Shown one piece after another: positions 1 to 10,669 of a stretch of DNA of 53,925 nt. Numbering within the stretch: position 1 is the first letter of the stretch; the number at the start of each line of letters is the position of its first letter. The stretch spans positions 1-53,925 of the forward strand of contig CALEYA010000018.1 in assembly GCA_937926215.1 (NCBI GenBank), read 5' to 3'. This stretch comes from an uncultured Croceitalea sp. GTDB taxonomy: Bacteria > Bacteroidota > Bacteroidia > Flavobacteriales > Flavobacteriaceae. A model generated the notes under the pieces. It was not told where the DNA came from. It made no database searches and saw only the letters and a program-made list of their open reading frames with translations. A program made the translations under genes and the position numbers.

Positions 1-1
1 G

Positions 2-1483
2 AGCCTCATTTTTTTAGCGGTATTTACGGGACAAAGCCAGTCTTTTACGGCCAAAGTTATCGATGCCAAAACACAAAAACCTATTCCTTATGCCACAATC
101 CAATATGCGGAAAATAGTGGCGTCATTACCAATGAGGAAGGGCTTTTTAGTTTTTCTATAGATGCAGGTACCCAAACCTTGGACTCGCTTTACATCTCCA
201 GTATGGGGTATGAGCGAAAAGGCTATGTTTTTGAACAAGTAGCCCAAGACAGTATTTTGCTAATGACACCAAAAGCCATTGCCCTAAGTGGTGTCTATGT
301 TTTTGACAAAGAATTGGATGTGGAGGAAATCGTACAAAACATGGTGGACCGTTTGCCGCAGAACACGAACAAGGCACCCGTTAAGCAACGCTATTTTTTA
401 AGGCAGTCCGTTTTTGGTAGTGTACAGAAACTGGATATGGGTTTTGAAAAATCATCCATTGAAGAATTGGATAAAGAACTCATAGACAGCATTGCCGGGG
501 CCATTCCAAAATATTCAAGCCACTACACTGAGACTTTGGGGGATTTCTACAAGACCAAAGATGCCAACAAAGCCAACATCTTACGGGCCGCGGAGCTTTA
601 TGACAAAAAGGACATTGGTTCTTTTGAAGAATTGGGCAAACGTATGGAAACCATGTTCAAACAAAATGTAAAACCGGATTCTTACCTTAAGATCAAGTCG
701 GGGCTTTTTAGTCAAAAAATCCAAGTAGATTCCATTCTTTCGGATATCGAGGCAGAGGAGGCAAAAGCCGTTGAAAAGGAATTAGAGCGCGACAGTATCT
801 CTGGCCTTGTCGATAGTCAAAAATTCATCTTTGATGAACTATTGCAAGAAGTATTTTATGAAGAGGACAGTAAATTGAACGTGGTCCGTAAAAAAGGTAA
901 ATACAAGTTTAAATTGGTGGGATATGCCAATATTGAGGATGAAGGTGTCTATGTCGTCGACTTTAAACCCAAAAGAAGTGCTGCCTTCAAAGGGCGGATA
1001 TTTATCAATATTACGGATTTTGGGGTGATGCGAATCGATTTTGAAAACCTGAAAAACCTAAAGAATTTTAGGCTTTTGGGCATTTTCTATAGGGAGACCT
1101 TGTACAAAGGCTCCATGCATTTTACCAAACTTACCAATGGCAAGTACGACCTAAAATTTGCCGATTTCAATTTTGGAAGATGGTTTAGGTTTGATAGACC
1201 TTTGGACGTCATCGAAAAGAACAAACACGTAAAAGGGCGGCGAAAGCAGAACGAACTACGCTTAAATATCGATTTTAGAATGACCAATACCAATAAATGG
1301 GAATTGGTAATCTTTGATAGTGAAGTCATCGATCAGAACCAATTTGATGCGGTGGTGGAGGACAAAACCAAGAAATCCACCTATATGGCGCAATACAACC
1401 CAGAATTTTGGCAAGGTTATACTATTATGGAACCCAACCAAGCCATTAGGGAATTTACCGTTAGCGAGGAAGAATCAGAATAA
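2..1483 (+). CDS. Carboxypeptidase-like regulatory domain-containing protein, 5' truncated by window edge
   Basis: Frame is open from base 2 (SLIFLAVFTGQSQSFTAKVIDAKTQKPIPYATIQYAENSGVITNEEGLFSFSIDAG...), before the ORF-track start at 179. N-terminus matches the CarboxypepD_reg-like pattern; paralogous to the next CDS. Confidence 0.8.
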   Translation, partial: SLIFLAVFTGQSQSFTAKVIDAKTQKPIPYATIQYAENSGVITNEEGLFSFSIDAGTQTLDSLYISSMGYERKGYVFEQVAQDSILLMTPKAIALSGVYVFDKELDVEEIVQNMVDRLPQNTNKAPVKQRYFLRQSVFGSVQKLDMGFEKSSIEELDKELIDSIAGAIPKYSSHYTETLGDFYKTKDANKANILRAAELYDKKDIGSFEELGKRMETMFKQNVKPDSYLKIKSGLFSQKIQVDSILSDIEAEEAKAVEKELERDSISGLVDSQKFIFDELLQEVFYEEDSKLNVVRKKGKYKFKLVGYANIEDEGVYVVDFKPKRSAAFKGRIFINITDFGVMRIDFENLKNLKNFRLLGIFYRETLYKGSMHFTKLTNGKYDLKFADFNFGRWFRFDRPLDVIEKNKHVKGRRKQNELRLNIDFRMTNTNKWELVIFDSEVIDQNQFDAVVEDKTKKSTYMAQYNPEFWQGYTIMEPNQAIREFTVSEEESE

Positions 1484-1524
1484 ATAATCTTTTTCTTACA
1501 AGAATTGAAGAAAAAATGAGTTAT

Positions 1525-1551
1525 ATGGTAACGTAGTACCAACGTTACCAT
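1525..1551 (+). repeat. Perfect inverted repeat ATGGTAACGT-AGTACCA-ACGTTACCAT overlapping the start codon of the 1550 CDS
   Basis: 10-nt arms are exact reverse complements with a 7-nt loop; the last two bases of the 3' arm are the AT of the ATG at 1550-1552. Confidence 0.9.
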
Positions 1552-3034
1552 GAAGCAGTTTTTATGTCCCCTTCTATTTTTTTGTTTTCTACCACCCCTT
1601 TTTGGGCAACGGTATGCCTCCCAGGTAATTGATGCCACCACAAAAGCTCCAATTCCCTATGCCACCATACAGTATGGCCAAGAAATGGGTACCATAAGCA
1701 ATGAGGATGGTTATTTTAGTTTTGAGATCGATCGCTATACCAAACGATTGGACTCTGCCTATATCTCTTGTATGGGTTATGGAAAATCCGCATATGCATT
1801 CCACAAACTACAACAAGATAGTATCCTTATTGCCCCCCGATCAACCACATTGGCAGAGGTAGAACTTTACGGGGAAGGTTTGGACGCCGATGAAATTATT
1901 GCCCGCGTAAAAAAGATGGCCCCGGAAAACTATCAGCAATTGCCCGTAAAAAAGAAATTCTTCTTACGGCAGTCCACGCATGATGAAATAGACCGGGCGG
2001 AACTCAAGGTAGTTTCCTCTTCCATAGACCGCATCCACCAATACCTTTTGGACAGTATTACTAAGGCACTTCCTAAAAAATCAACCTACCACGCGGAAAC
2101 CCTGGGACATTTGTATAAAAATAAAGATAGTATTAAGCTTACCGTACTGCGCGCCGCGGAACTTTACGATAAGGCACACCAAGCTACTTTTGATGCCCTA
2201 TCGGACAAGCTGGAGAAAATTATTAAAGCCAACACTAAAGCGGACTCCTATTATAAAATAAAAACCGGGGTAGTCTCCACCAAATTCCGCTTTGATAACG
2301 CCAACAAAAATTCAAAAAAAGACCCTAATACTGCTGGACTAAAAGACCTTATACGCACCAATTTTCTGAGCAGGAGAAGAGAACGATTAAAACTGATAGA
2401 ATTTCAAGTTTTTGGTAAAAAGTCCCGTTTCGATGTCATCTCTAAATCTAAAAGATACGTTTTCACCCTTGTGGAGATTATTGATCAAGATGGTGAAAAC
2501 AGGCAATACGTCATTGACTTTTCACCTAAGAAAACAGCGGCCCTTAGTGGGCGTTTGTTTATCAACACCCATGACTTTGCCCTTACTAGGGTAACCTTCA
2601 CCAATGAAAAACCCTTAAAGCGATTAAAGCTTTTAGGGATAGACTACAACGAACCTCTTTACCAAGGCACCACGGTATATAGTAAAATGAAGAACGGCAA
2701 GTATGAACTATCCTTTTCCAAATTGGAACACCACCAATACCTAAAGGCGGAACGGCCTTTAAAAATTGTAGAGAAAAACAAGAATACAAAAGGACGCAGG
2801 CAACAAAACGAGGTAGTACTTGAGCTGTATTACACCGAAAAAAAGTCGCACACCTTTGAATGGGTAGCCTTGGAAAGCAAAGCGGGTAGCCAAAGTGCTT
2901 TTGAACTACTACCGGAAGACTTGGTGGGTGATTTAACCCACCTGAACAAATATGACCCCGCCTATTGGCAGGGCTATACTATTATAGAACCCAATAAAGC
3001 CTTACAAGCTTTTGAGGTAGCCCAATTGGACTAA
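1550..3034 (+). CDS. Carboxypeptidase-like regulatory domain-containing protein, tandem paralog
   Basis: 494 aa with signal peptide; VIDATTKAPIPYATIQYGQEMGTISNEDGYFSFEI; C-terminus (YDPAYWQGYTIIEPNKALQAFEV) closely parallels the upstream CDS (YNPEFWQGYTIMEPNQAIREFTV). Confidence 0.85.
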   Translation: MKQFLCPLLFFCFLPPLFGQRYASQVIDATTKAPIPYATIQYGQEMGTISNEDGYFSFEIDRYTKRLDSAYISCMGYGKSAYAFHKLQQDSILIAPRSTTLAEVELYGEGLDADEIIARVKKMAPENYQQLPVKKKFFLRQSTHDEIDRAELKVVSSSIDRIHQYLLDSITKALPKKSTYHAETLGHLYKNKDSIKLTVLRAAELYDKAHQATFDALSDKLEKIIKANTKADSYYKIKTGVVSTKFRFDNANKNSKKDPNTAGLKDLIRTNFLSRRRERLKLIEFQVFGKKSRFDVISKSKRYVFTLVEIIDQDGENRQYVIDFSPKKTAALSGRLFINTHDFALTRVTFTNEKPLKRLKLLGIDYNEPLYQGTTVYSKMKNGKYELSFSKLEHHQYLKAERPLKIVEKNKNTKGRRQQNEVVLELYYTEKKSHTFEWVALESKAGSQSAFELLPEDLVGDLTHLNKYDPAYWQGYTIIEPNKALQAFEVAQLD

Positions 3035-3960
3035 GCTTTCGGCAGGAATACTTCGGCCATCATACAACGGGCACTGCCGCCCCCACAGGTCTCTATAGTA
3101 TCCAACGGACTATGGATTATGCGACAATGGTTCTCTATTTGCTTTAATTGGTCAGGCCGCAAACTATGGTAGGCTGCGGAACTCATTACCATAAAACGTT
3201 CTTCATCCGCACCAACGACCTGTAACATATTCCCTGCAAAATGGTGCATTTGTTCCTCTGTAATGGCGATTATTTCTTTACCGTCCTCCTTTAAATGCTT
3301 CATTACACTCTTGCGCTCCTTGGTATCATCAATAGAAGCCAAACAAATAACGGCAAAGCTTTCTGCCATGGCCATCATTACATTGGTATGATAAATAGGA
3401 AGGCGTTTACCCGCTACCGTTTGATTGGCATGGAAAATAACAGGGAAACAATCAAAATCCTCACAAAAGGTGATGAAAAGCTCTTCATCTGCCCTTTCGG
3501 ACAATGCGCAATAGGCTTTTTGGTTTACGCGGTCTTTCAATATGCTGCCCGTACCTTCTAAGAAAAGGCCTTCTTCTTCGGCATCGGTATAGTCCAATAT
3601 ATGACTGATCGTAAAACCGTTTTCTTCCATAACGTCAAAAACGTCTTCCCGGCGTTCCCTTCTTCTGTTCTCTGCAAACATAGGATAGACGGCAATAACG
3701 CCACTACTGTGAAAGGAAATCCAGTTGTTGGGAAATATAGAATCTGGGGTTTCCGTTTCAGGACGGTCATCCATAACAATCACATTGACCCCATGTTGTC
3801 GTAGTACCACAACAAAGTTGTCAAATTCCTCTTGGGCCTGTTTATTGATATCTTTAGCCGATCCGGCTACTTCTTCCTGAAAATAATTGTTCACCGCGGT
3901 TTGCTCGTTCATTCTAAAAGCAACCGGTCTGATCATTAAAATGGTATTGGTAACTTGCAT
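3031..3960 (-). CDS. ctlX: Citrulline utilization hydrolase CtlX-like (amidinotransferase/GME superfamily)
   Basis: MQVTNTILMIRPVAFRMNEQT...DSIFPNNWISFH...GTGSILKD...CGGGSARCMMAEVFLP; start moved from 4092 to the internal Met matching the family N-terminus. Confidence 0.8.
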   Translation of the reverse strand: MQVTNTILMIRPVAFRMNEQTAVNNYFQEEVAGSAKDINKQAQEEFDNFVVVLRQHGVNVIVMDDRPETETPDSIFPNNWISFHSSGVIAVYPMFAENRRRERREDVFDVMEENGFTISHILDYTDAEEEGLFLEGTGSILKDRVNQKAYCALSERADEELFITFCEDFDCFPVIFHANQTVAGKRLPIYHTNVMMAMAESFAVICLASIDDTKERKSVMKHLKEDGKEIIAITEEQMHHFAGNMLQVVGADEERFMVMSSAAYHSLRPDQLKQIENHCRIIHSPLDTIETCGGGSARCMMAEVFLPKA

Positions 3961-4009
3961 TACTGGTAGGTATTTTTTTAAACGTAAGCTGTTTGTTAGT
4001 AAATAGTGT

Positions 4010-4927
4010 TTAATTAGTCCTAATGAGCGGTAGCGTACTACATCTAAGCAGTCCTTCTTGTTTGGCAATTTCCGCATAGGGAATCTCTTCAACCGTAAAA
4101 TCCTGTTCCCTTAGCCAGTTGTTCAGTCTGGTAAAATTTTTCTCCGACACCACCACTTTAGGGGATATGGAGAATACGTTACTGAACATCTGGTACATCT
4201 CGTCCGCCGTTATCTCAAAGATGTTCTCCTTTCCAAAGTACTGGACCAACCATTCATATTCCTCTTCTACAAGAAATCCATTTTTATGCAGTATGGCCTT
4301 GTCCGTTCCAATGGGTTGAAAACAACAGTCCAAATGCAGCGCGTTTTCCTTTGCATTGGTATTGGATTTTCGCAACTCAAACGACTTCACCTTCTTATCC
4401 GGAAACTGTTCCTTTAAAAATTCTACCGCTTCTTTATTAGTTCGGGCGGTGATAAAATCCGGATAGTCCGGAGCGGTATAGGTTCCTACAAAAATATACT
4501 CCCTCCACGGCATAATATCTCCTCCCTCAATATGTACTTCTTCTGGCGGATAGATGATGTGCTCTGGGTTTATTTGTGAAGTTACATGACCAATTGCCGT
4601 AAATTCCCTTTCCCTATCGGGCAGTATATTGGCGTGTACCAATTTGTCCCCGATGACAAAAGCGATATCCCTAGAAAAAATCTGATTGCAGTTTTCAATA
4701 ACCGAAGGTCTGTAAACCGTTACCCCGTGTTTCTTGAATACGGCTTCAAAAGCATTCATTTCCTGTACCATATCCGCTTCTTTGGGATAGGTACCCGCAA
4801 GGATATGTTCCAAGGATTTAGGATCATAAGCCTCTTCTGGTTTTGGGGTGGGCCCACAGCTTTCCGCTGTTCCCAACACGACGGCCCTCAGTTGGGCCGT
4901 TTCATCATTGATGTTTAAATGAAGCAT
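4010..4927 (-). CDS. Dimethylarginine dimethylaminohydrolase / arginine deiminase-related protein
   Basis: 305 aa; FSRDIAFVIGDKLV, HIEGGDIMPW, LHLDCCFQPI and C-terminal LLRCSTLPLIR with a putative catalytic Cys. Confidence 0.75.
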   Translation of the reverse strand: MLHLNINDETAQLRAVVLGTAESCGPTPKPEEAYDPKSLEHILAGTYPKEADMVQEMNAFEAVFKKHGVTVYRPSVIENCNQIFSRDIAFVIGDKLVHANILPDREREFTAIGHVTSQINPEHIIYPPEEVHIEGGDIMPWREYIFVGTYTAPDYPDFITARTNKEAVEFLKEQFPDKKVKSFELRKSNTNAKENALHLDCCFQPIGTDKAILHKNGFLVEEEYEWLVQYFGKENIFEITADEMYQMFSNVFSISPKVVVSEKNFTRLNNWLREQDFTVEEIPYAEIAKQEGLLRCSTLPLIRTN

Positions 4928-4959
4928 TTCTTTTTAATTAATCGTTACGGTTTAAAACC

Positions 4960-4990
4960 AAAAAAAGCCCTTTTAACTAGTAAAAGAGCT
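4960..4990 (-). terminator. Intrinsic terminator downstream of gltA
   Basis: Minus strand AGCTCTTTTA-ctagt-TAAAAGGGCT followed by TTTTTTT. Confidence 0.75.
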
Positions 4991-5015
4991 TTATTGTTTT
5001 TTTTATGGTAGCAAT

Positions 5016-6299
5016 CTACCTTTTGTCAACTTCGACAAAAGGGCGGAGATTTGCACCAACATATATTTGACGCGGACGACCAATAGGTTCCTTGCGCAAA
5101 CGCATTTCCCTCCATTGGGCAATCCAACCCGGCAATCTGCCCAAGGCAAACATTACGGTAAACATATCCGTGGGTATTCCTAAAGCACGATAAATAATCC
5201 CGGAATAAAAATCCACGTTGGGGTAAAGTTTCCGTTTTACAAAATAGTCGTCCTCCAAAGCTTCTTTTTCCAATCCTTTTGCAATTTCTAAAATAGGATC
5301 ACTAATTCCTAAATCATTCAAAACTTCATCCGCGGCTGTCTTTATGATTCTTGCTCTTGGATCAAAGTTTTTATAGACCCTATGTCCAAAGCCCATTAAT
5401 CGAAACGGGTCTTCTTTGTCTTTGGCCTTGGCCATATATTTTTTAGTATCGCCACCATCTGCTTCAATGGCTTCGAGCATTTCCAAAACAGCTTGGTTGG
5501 CGCCACCATGTAACGGCCCCCATAAAGCGGAAATACCTGCGGATAGCGAAGCAAAAAGCCCTGCGTGGCTGGAACCTACGATACGTACCGTAGAGGTAGA
5601 ACAATTCTGCTCATGGTCCGCATGCAAAATCAGCAATTTGTCCAAGGCATCTATGATGATTTTATTTCTTTTGTATTCTTGATTGGGTTTTTTGAACATC
5701 ATCTTATGAATGTTCTCCACATACCCCAAGGAATCGTCCCCGTAATCCAAAGGAAGTCCCATTTTCTTTCGCATGGCCCAAGCTACCAATACTGGAAACT
5801 TGGCCAAAATCCTTACGATGGAATGGTACATGGCTTCATCAGAAGAAACATCCACAGATCTGGGATTAAAAGCGACCAAGGCACTTGTTAAGGAAGACAG
5901 TACTCCCATAGGGTGGGCAGACTTTGGAAAACCGTCCAAAATCTTTTTCATCTCCTCATCTACATGGGATTCGTTTTTGATATCCATATGAAAAGCGGCC
6001 AACTGCTCTTTGTTGGGGAGCTCCCCAAAAATCAGCAAATAGGCAACTTCCAGAAAATCAGCTTTTTCCGCCAATTCTTCTATGGAGTATCCGCGGTAGC
6101 GCAAAATACCTTTTTCACCATCTAAAAACGTAATGGCACTTTCACAAGAACCGGTGTTTTTATAACCTGGGTCTATGGTTACGATACCACTAGTACCCCT
6201 TAAAGCTTTAATATCGATTGCCAACTCATCTTCCGTTCCCTTTATTACTGGGAATTCATATTTTTTTCCTTCAAATTCAAGTGTTGCTTTATCCGACAT
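5016..6299 (-). CDS. gltA: Citrate synthase
   Basis: 427 aa; GILRYRGYSIEELAEK, GPLHGGANQAVLEML, MGFGHRVYKNFDPRA, NVDFYSGIIYRALGIP. Confidence 0.97.
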   Translation of the reverse strand: MSDKATLEFEGKKYEFPVIKGTEDELAIDIKALRGTSGIVTIDPGYKNTGSCESAITFLDGEKGILRYRGYSIEELAEKADFLEVAYLLIFGELPNKEQLAAFHMDIKNESHVDEEMKKILDGFPKSAHPMGVLSSLTSALVAFNPRSVDVSSDEAMYHSIVRILAKFPVLVAWAMRKKMGLPLDYGDDSLGYVENIHKMMFKKPNQEYKRNKIIIDALDKLLILHADHEQNCSTSTVRIVGSSHAGLFASLSAGISALWGPLHGGANQAVLEMLEAIEADGGDTKKYMAKAKDKEDPFRLMGFGHRVYKNFDPRARIIKTAADEVLNDLGISDPILEIAKGLEKEALEDDYFVKRKLYPNVDFYSGIIYRALGIPTDMFTVMFALGRLPGWIAQWREMRLRKEPIGRPRQIYVGANLRPFVEVDKR

Positions 6300-6331
6300 T
6301 TATAAGATTTAATTTATTAATTATAGGGCGA

Positions 6332-6362
6332 TAAATTTACGAAAAAGGAAAGGTTTTAACAA
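6332..6362 (-). promoter_or_regulatory. Candidate Bacteroidota promoter for gltA (TTG-N20-TAAATTTA)
   Basis: One mismatch from the TTTG-N19-TAnnTTTG class; located about 33 nt upstream of the gltA ATG. Confidence 0.4.
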
Positions 6363-6417
6363 TATTGCCCATCCAATTTGGATTATTCTTAACAATAGTC
6401 GTCCCAAATGTGCAAGC

Positions 6418-7953
6418 TTACACCGTATAAAGGACACGGTAATATTCGTCCACGGATTTTTTCCATGTAAAACGGGCTTTTTTTGCCGCTGTTCGCATTT
6501 TTTCCCAAGCGGGTTTATCATTTAAAAACAGGTCTAGGGCCACGTCAAAAGCCGTCAACATGTTTTCAATTTTATCTTCATAGGTATCCCCGGCAAAACC
6601 AAATCCGGTCTTCATGTGTTTTACGGTATCTATCAACCCACCGGTATGGTGTACTAAGCAAGGATTACCGTTACGCATGGAAAGCATTTGGCTTATTCCA
6701 CAGGGTTCGAACAAACTGGGCATAAAATAAAGGTCAGACTCCAAATACATGGAATCTATTAGACTTTCTGATTGACCATTGGTGAAAATAAAATTATCGT
6801 ACTTGTAACTCATCTCCCTAAACAGTTCTTCATACTCTGGGGCACCTGTACCTAACAATATAAAAATACCACCCATTTTTCTGAGCTTCCCTAAAATTTC
6901 TTCGAACGCCTCTGGCGAACGCTTAAAGAAATAAAATTTCTGTTCCGTTAAGCGTGCCACACTCGATACGATAAACTTGGGCTTATTGCCCACGTACTTC
7001 ATTATCTTCTCCCCGGTGTGGGCAAGGAAGTCCGCTTTGTATTTTTTGGATTCTTCTTGTAACCATCGAAAAATAGCTTTTACGGTATTCCGATAGATAT
7101 AACCCTCAGGCTCGGAATTGATGTTCTTATAATTACAACCGTTTAAAATCCCGAACAGTCTTCCTTCTTTATTGGCCCGTTGCAGATCCAGCTCCAAACC
7201 TTCCCCGCCAATAAATTCTGGGGCAGAACTCGGTTTCATGACATCCTCTTTATAGGATGGCGAAACGGTATGGACGGCATCAGCAAACCGAATACCTACG
7301 GCCATAAGATTGATACAATCTTGATACCTATAGTCCATTAAGCGGTCCTCATCATACCTAATATTGGGAAACCAATTTCGTATAGAGGAATAATTATCTT
7401 GGAACGGCCTGATTCCTTGGATGGCCAGGTTATGTATGCTATAGACAAACCTAATATCCTTTAAAACTTCATACGTTACATCATACTCGCGTAAAAACAA
7501 CAGTAGACTGGAGTGCCAATCATGCAAATGCACGATATCCAATTTTTTAAAAGCCCCTATTTTTATGGCTTCTGCCACCGCAGTACAGAAAATAAAATAT
7601 TTTATGGCATCCGTAAAAAAGGGTTCCTCCGGATCATCATGATAGATATGGGCAATGCCGCCCGCCTCAATCTCTGGATGGTGTATGACGTAATGGTGAA
7701 TATTTTTAAAAGGTTTTTTTGGACTTACCTCAAAAAGCTCCGCGGTATACTGGATTCCGCGTAACTCAAAATTTAGCTCGCTGATCAAAGTACCTCCTTG
7801 GTGCAACCTCCCATACGAGGGCACTACAACATGAACGCTATCTCCCCGTTCCGCAATCTGCCTTGGAACGTCCCTAACAACATCGCCCATTCCACCTGCT
7901 TTACAATTGGCAATGGCATCATTTTCAGCAGCGGCAAAGAGAAAATTACTCAT
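6418..7953 (-). CDS. glgA: Glycogen synthase (GT5-like)
   Basis: 511 aa; N-terminal KAGGMGDVVRDVPRQI, VHLHDWHSSLLL, YSIHNLAIQG, PSLFEPCGISQMLSMRNGNPCLVHHTGGLIDTV. Confidence 0.88.
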   Translation of the reverse strand: MSNFLFAAAENDAIANCKAGGMGDVVRDVPRQIAERGDSVHVVVPSYGRLHQGGTLISELNFELRGIQYTAELFEVSPKKPFKNIHHYVIHHPEIEAGGIAHIYHDDPEEPFFTDAIKYFIFCTAVAEAIKIGAFKKLDIVHLHDWHSSLLLFLREYDVTYEVLKDIRFVYSIHNLAIQGIRPFQDNYSSIRNWFPNIRYDEDRLMDYRYQDCINLMAVGIRFADAVHTVSPSYKEDVMKPSSAPEFIGGEGLELDLQRANKEGRLFGILNGCNYKNINSEPEGYIYRNTVKAIFRWLQEESKKYKADFLAHTGEKIMKYVGNKPKFIVSSVARLTEQKFYFFKRSPEAFEEILGKLRKMGGIFILLGTGAPEYEELFREMSYKYDNFIFTNGQSESLIDSMYLESDLYFMPSLFEPCGISQMLSMRNGNPCLVHHTGGLIDTVKHMKTGFGFAGDTYEDKIENMLTAFDVALDLFLNDKPAWEKMRTAAKKARFTWKKSVDEYYRVLYTV

Positions 7954-8002
7954 AGGGGAATACGTATTTTTTTAAGTTTTTAATATACGTTATCTACCGC
8001 GC

Positions 8003-8032
8003 AAAAAAAAACCTTTCTTAATTAAGAAAGGT
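8003..8032 (-). terminator. Intrinsic terminator downstream of eno
   Basis: Minus strand ACCTTTCTTAATTAAGAAAGGT followed by a T-run. Confidence 0.8.
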
Positions 8033-8059
8033 CTTTGTAGTACTAAATAATCGTTATGC

Positions 8060-9416
<1,357 letters not shown>

Positions 9417-9468
9417 TGATTTACATCATAAAACCTTGAAAAATAACCAAAAGACAAACTATAACGAT

Positions 9469-10581
9469 TTAGTTGACGCTTGCCTTTATGGCTTCAAAAA
9501 ATTGGTCAAAAAGATAATCAGCATCGTGCGGTCCGGGACTTGCTTCTGGATGGTACTGCACGGAGAATACGTTCTTATACTTCATTTTGATACCAGCTAC
9601 CGTACCGTCGTTCAAATGGGTATGGGTTACTTCCAAATCCGGATGTGCTTCCGTCTCTTCCCTATTGACCGCAAAACCATGGTTTTGAGAGGTAATTTCA
9701 CCCTTGCCCGTCATGATGTTTAAAATGGGGTGATTGATACCCCTATGTCCATGGTGCATTTTATAGGTAGATATGCCGTTGGCCAATGCCAATACCTGAT
9801 GCCCCAAACATATCCCAAAAAGAGGTTTGCTCTCCTTTAAGATTTCTTGGGTGGTGCTAATGGCTTCTTTTAACGGTTCTGGATCACCGGGTCCATTGGA
9901 AATAAAATAGGCATCCGGATTCCAATCCGCCATTTCCTTTTTAGTGGCGTTGTAGGGAAACACTTTGATATACGCATCACGCTTGGCCAAGTTTCTCAAA
10001 ATGTTCCTTTTGATCCCTATATCCAGTGCCGCGATCTTATAAGTCGCGTCTTCTTCCCCATAGAAGTAGGGTTCTTTGGTAGATACCTTGGAGGCCAGTT
10101 CCAATCCTTTCATACTAGGTACCTTGGCCAACTCTTTCTTTAGGGCATCAACTTCATCGACCCTAGAGGAAATAACGGCGTTCATTGCACCATTATCCCT
10201 AATATAGCTTACCAAGGCACGGGTATCCACATCGGATATGGCGAACAAGTCATTTTTCTCCAAAAACTCCAACAAGCTGGAATCTGCACTGGGCCTAGAG
10301 TGGTTGTAGCTAAAATTCTTTACGATAAGACCGGATATTTTTATGGAATCCGACTCTACTTCATCTAAATTGGTGCCGTAATTTCCAATATGTGCATTGG
10401 TAGTCACCATTAACTGTCCGTAATACGAGGGATCGGTAAAAATCTCTTGATACCCGGTCATCCCTGTATTGAAACATACTTCCCCAAAGGCGGTTCCTTG
10501 CCTATCCCCTACGGATTTTCCGTAAAAAATGGTTCCATCCTCTAATACTAAAAGCGCTTTTTTTCTTGTTTGGTATTTCAT
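9469..10581 (-). CDS. carA: Carbamoyl-phosphate synthase small subunit
   Basis: MKYQTRKKALLVLEDGTIFYGKSVG...FGEVCFNTGMTGYQEI...GICLGHQVLALA...VQYHPEASPGPHD; start set at the internal Met (10581). Confidence 0.96.
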   Translation of the reverse strand: MKYQTRKKALLVLEDGTIFYGKSVGDRQGTAFGEVCFNTGMTGYQEIFTDPSYYGQLMVTTNAHIGNYGTNLDEVESDSIKISGLIVKNFSYNHSRPSADSSLLEFLEKNDLFAISDVDTRALVSYIRDNGAMNAVISSRVDEVDALKKELAKVPSMKGLELASKVSTKEPYFYGEEDATYKIAALDIGIKRNILRNLAKRDAYIKVFPYNATKKEMADWNPDAYFISNGPGDPEPLKEAISTTQEILKESKPLFGICLGHQVLALANGISTYKMHHGHRGINHPILNIMTGKGEITSQNHGFAVNREETEAHPDLEVTHTHLNDGTVAGIKMKYKNVFSVQYHPEASPGPHDADYLFDQFFEAIKASVN

Positions 10582-10611
10582 TCCCACGATTAAAATTTCA
10601 CAAAAAAACAT

Positions 10612-10642
10612 AAAAAAAGGATACGTTTTAGCGTATCCTTTA
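10612..10642 (-). terminator. Intrinsic terminator at the end of the ribosomal protein supercluster (after rplQ)
   Basis: Minus strand AAAGGATACG-ctaaaa-CGTATCCTTTTTTT. Confidence 0.8.
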
Positions 10643-10669
10643 TTCTATTATAAACTAGTAATTAACATC

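Noticed and set aside
3961-4092. N-terminal extension of the ctlX ORF (MKRFPMRKLPNKKDC...)
   Set aside because: Extension covers the intergenic gap and the end of the upstream gene; the family N-terminus begins at Met 3960.
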